NCBI RefSeq assembly: GCF_002797915.1
Contig: NZ_PGTY01000001.1
Coordinates: 310,001-374,000, forward strand
Length of the DNA stretch: 64,000 nucleotides
Direction: 5' to 3'
Source: Yoonia maricola
Lineage (GTDB): Bacteria > Pseudomonadota > Alphaproteobacteria > Rhodobacterales > Rhodobacteraceae
Shown here: in pieces, positions 63,704 to 64,000 of the stretch
How the letters are laid out: every line of letters starts with the position of its first letter
Position numbering within the stretch: the first letter of the stretch is position 1
Made by a program: the position numbers and the translations under genes
The notes under the pieces: generated by a model
The model's input: only the letters and a program-made list of their open reading frames with translations
Told to the model about the DNA's origin: nothing
Database searches by the model: none

Positions 63704-64000
63704 CGGGTCCGTTTCTCGAAACGGGGCAGCATTGCTGAGAAGTCCTTGCCGTTGCCGTCTTCGTTCTCGACGAATTGCGCATATAGATCGCGCGCGGCTT
63801 GCCCCATTGGTGTGTCGGCGTTGGCTGCTTCGGCGGCCATTTGTGACAGGTTTAGGTCTTTGAGCATCAACTCGGCTGCGAAACCCGGCTGGTAGCCGTT
63901 GTCGGCTGGGCTTTGTGGGCCGATGCCGGGTGCTGGGCAATAAGCGTTCATTGACCATGAGTAGCCCGATGATGTGCTGACAACATCGAACATCGCTTGC
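63697..64000 (-). CDS. mmsB: 3-hydroxyisobutyrate dehydrogenase, C-terminal part (cut by the window edge)
   Basis: About 101 C-terminal residues of a 3-hydroxyisobutyrate dehydrogenase; the N-terminal Rossmann domain lies to the right of the window. The visible segment has the substrate-domain helices: CPAPGIGPQSPADNGYQPGF, AAELMLKDLNLSQMAAEAA, and the C-terminal GKDFSAMLPRFE. The enzyme oxidises 3-hydroxyisobutyrate in valine breakdown. It converges on uvrA. Confidence 0.87.
   Translation of the reverse strand, partial: QAMFDVVSTSSGYSWSMNAYCPAPGIGPQSPADNGYQPGFAAELMLKDLNLSQMAAEAANADTPMGQAARDLYAQFVENEDGNGKDFSAMLPRFEKRTRP

Noticed and set aside
1..64000. CRISPR arrays, insertion sequences, prophage or plasmid genes
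   Set aside because: No regularly spaced repeats, transposase, integrase or phage proteins were found on either strand.

Overview
The window looks like a piece of chromosome from a marine alphaproteobacterium of the Rhodobacterales (Roseobacter group). The evidence is the combination of a Shemin-type 5-aminolevulinate synthase, an assimilatory sulfite-reduction operon carrying DUF2849 and DUF934, a release factor 2 gene without the programmed frameshift, FnrL-type and GTTC-N7-GTTC SOS boxes, and protein sequences typical of that group. Genus cannot be fixed from the window. No insertion sequence, integrase, phage gene or CRISPR array was seen; almost everything reads as ordinary, densely packed core and accessory chromosome.

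Layout. 1-3.8 kb: 5' end of a glutaryl-CoA dehydrogenase-like gene, an XdhC-family gene, infC with an apparent ATA start, an alanine-rich membrane-anchored protein and ferredoxin-NADP reductase. 3.8-8.9 kb: leftward operon cysG-DUF2849-cysI-cysH-DUF934 for siroheme synthesis and sulfate/sulfite reduction, divergent from an Lrp/AsnC regulator. 9-12.4 kb: lipoprotein plus DUF2145 protein, cytochrome P450, and a cobalamin-binding regulator-like protein. 12.4-18.3 kb: tpiA, A-type Fe-S carrier, TfoX-N protein, DUF3307/SatD-like pair with an inverted-repeat operator candidate, a secreted glycerophosphodiesterase, SufT-like protein and tgt. 18.3-22.7 kb: lon with a heat-shock-type promoter, a universal stress protein behind an FnrL box, an HU-like protein, a histidine phosphatase and tRNA-Val.

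22.7-30.4 kb is the most unusual part: a PstS-like/OmpA fusion, a LOV-like PAS protein that lacks the photoactive cysteine, an XRE regulator, and a divergent series encoding a membrane Ser/Thr kinase, a PP2C phosphatase, three small unrecognised proteins (two with membrane segments) and a short BLUF blue-light sensor. I infer a flavin-sensing, Ser/Thr-phosphorylation envelope signalling module; no output is visible in the sequence.

30.6-64 kb: pirin, two identical tRNA-Asp genes, patatin-like lipase, M20 peptidase, hemA, rodZ-like gene, ispG, aminotransferase, murein amidase, PBP1A, prfB, bactofilin with an M23 peptidase, peroxiredoxin, a large AsmA/YhdP-like protein, queA, an MFS transporter, lpd, a von Willebrand A protein with five tandem repeats, uvrA behind an SOS box, and the 3' end of mmsB. 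Themes that recur are cell-envelope building (amidase, PBP1A, rodZ, bactofilin/M23, YhdP-like), Fe-S and tetrapyrrole metabolism (cysG, hemA, sufT, A-type carrier, ispG), queuosine tRNA modification (tgt, queA) and possible light or redox sensing (BLUF, LOV-like, cobalamin-binding, FnrL boxes).
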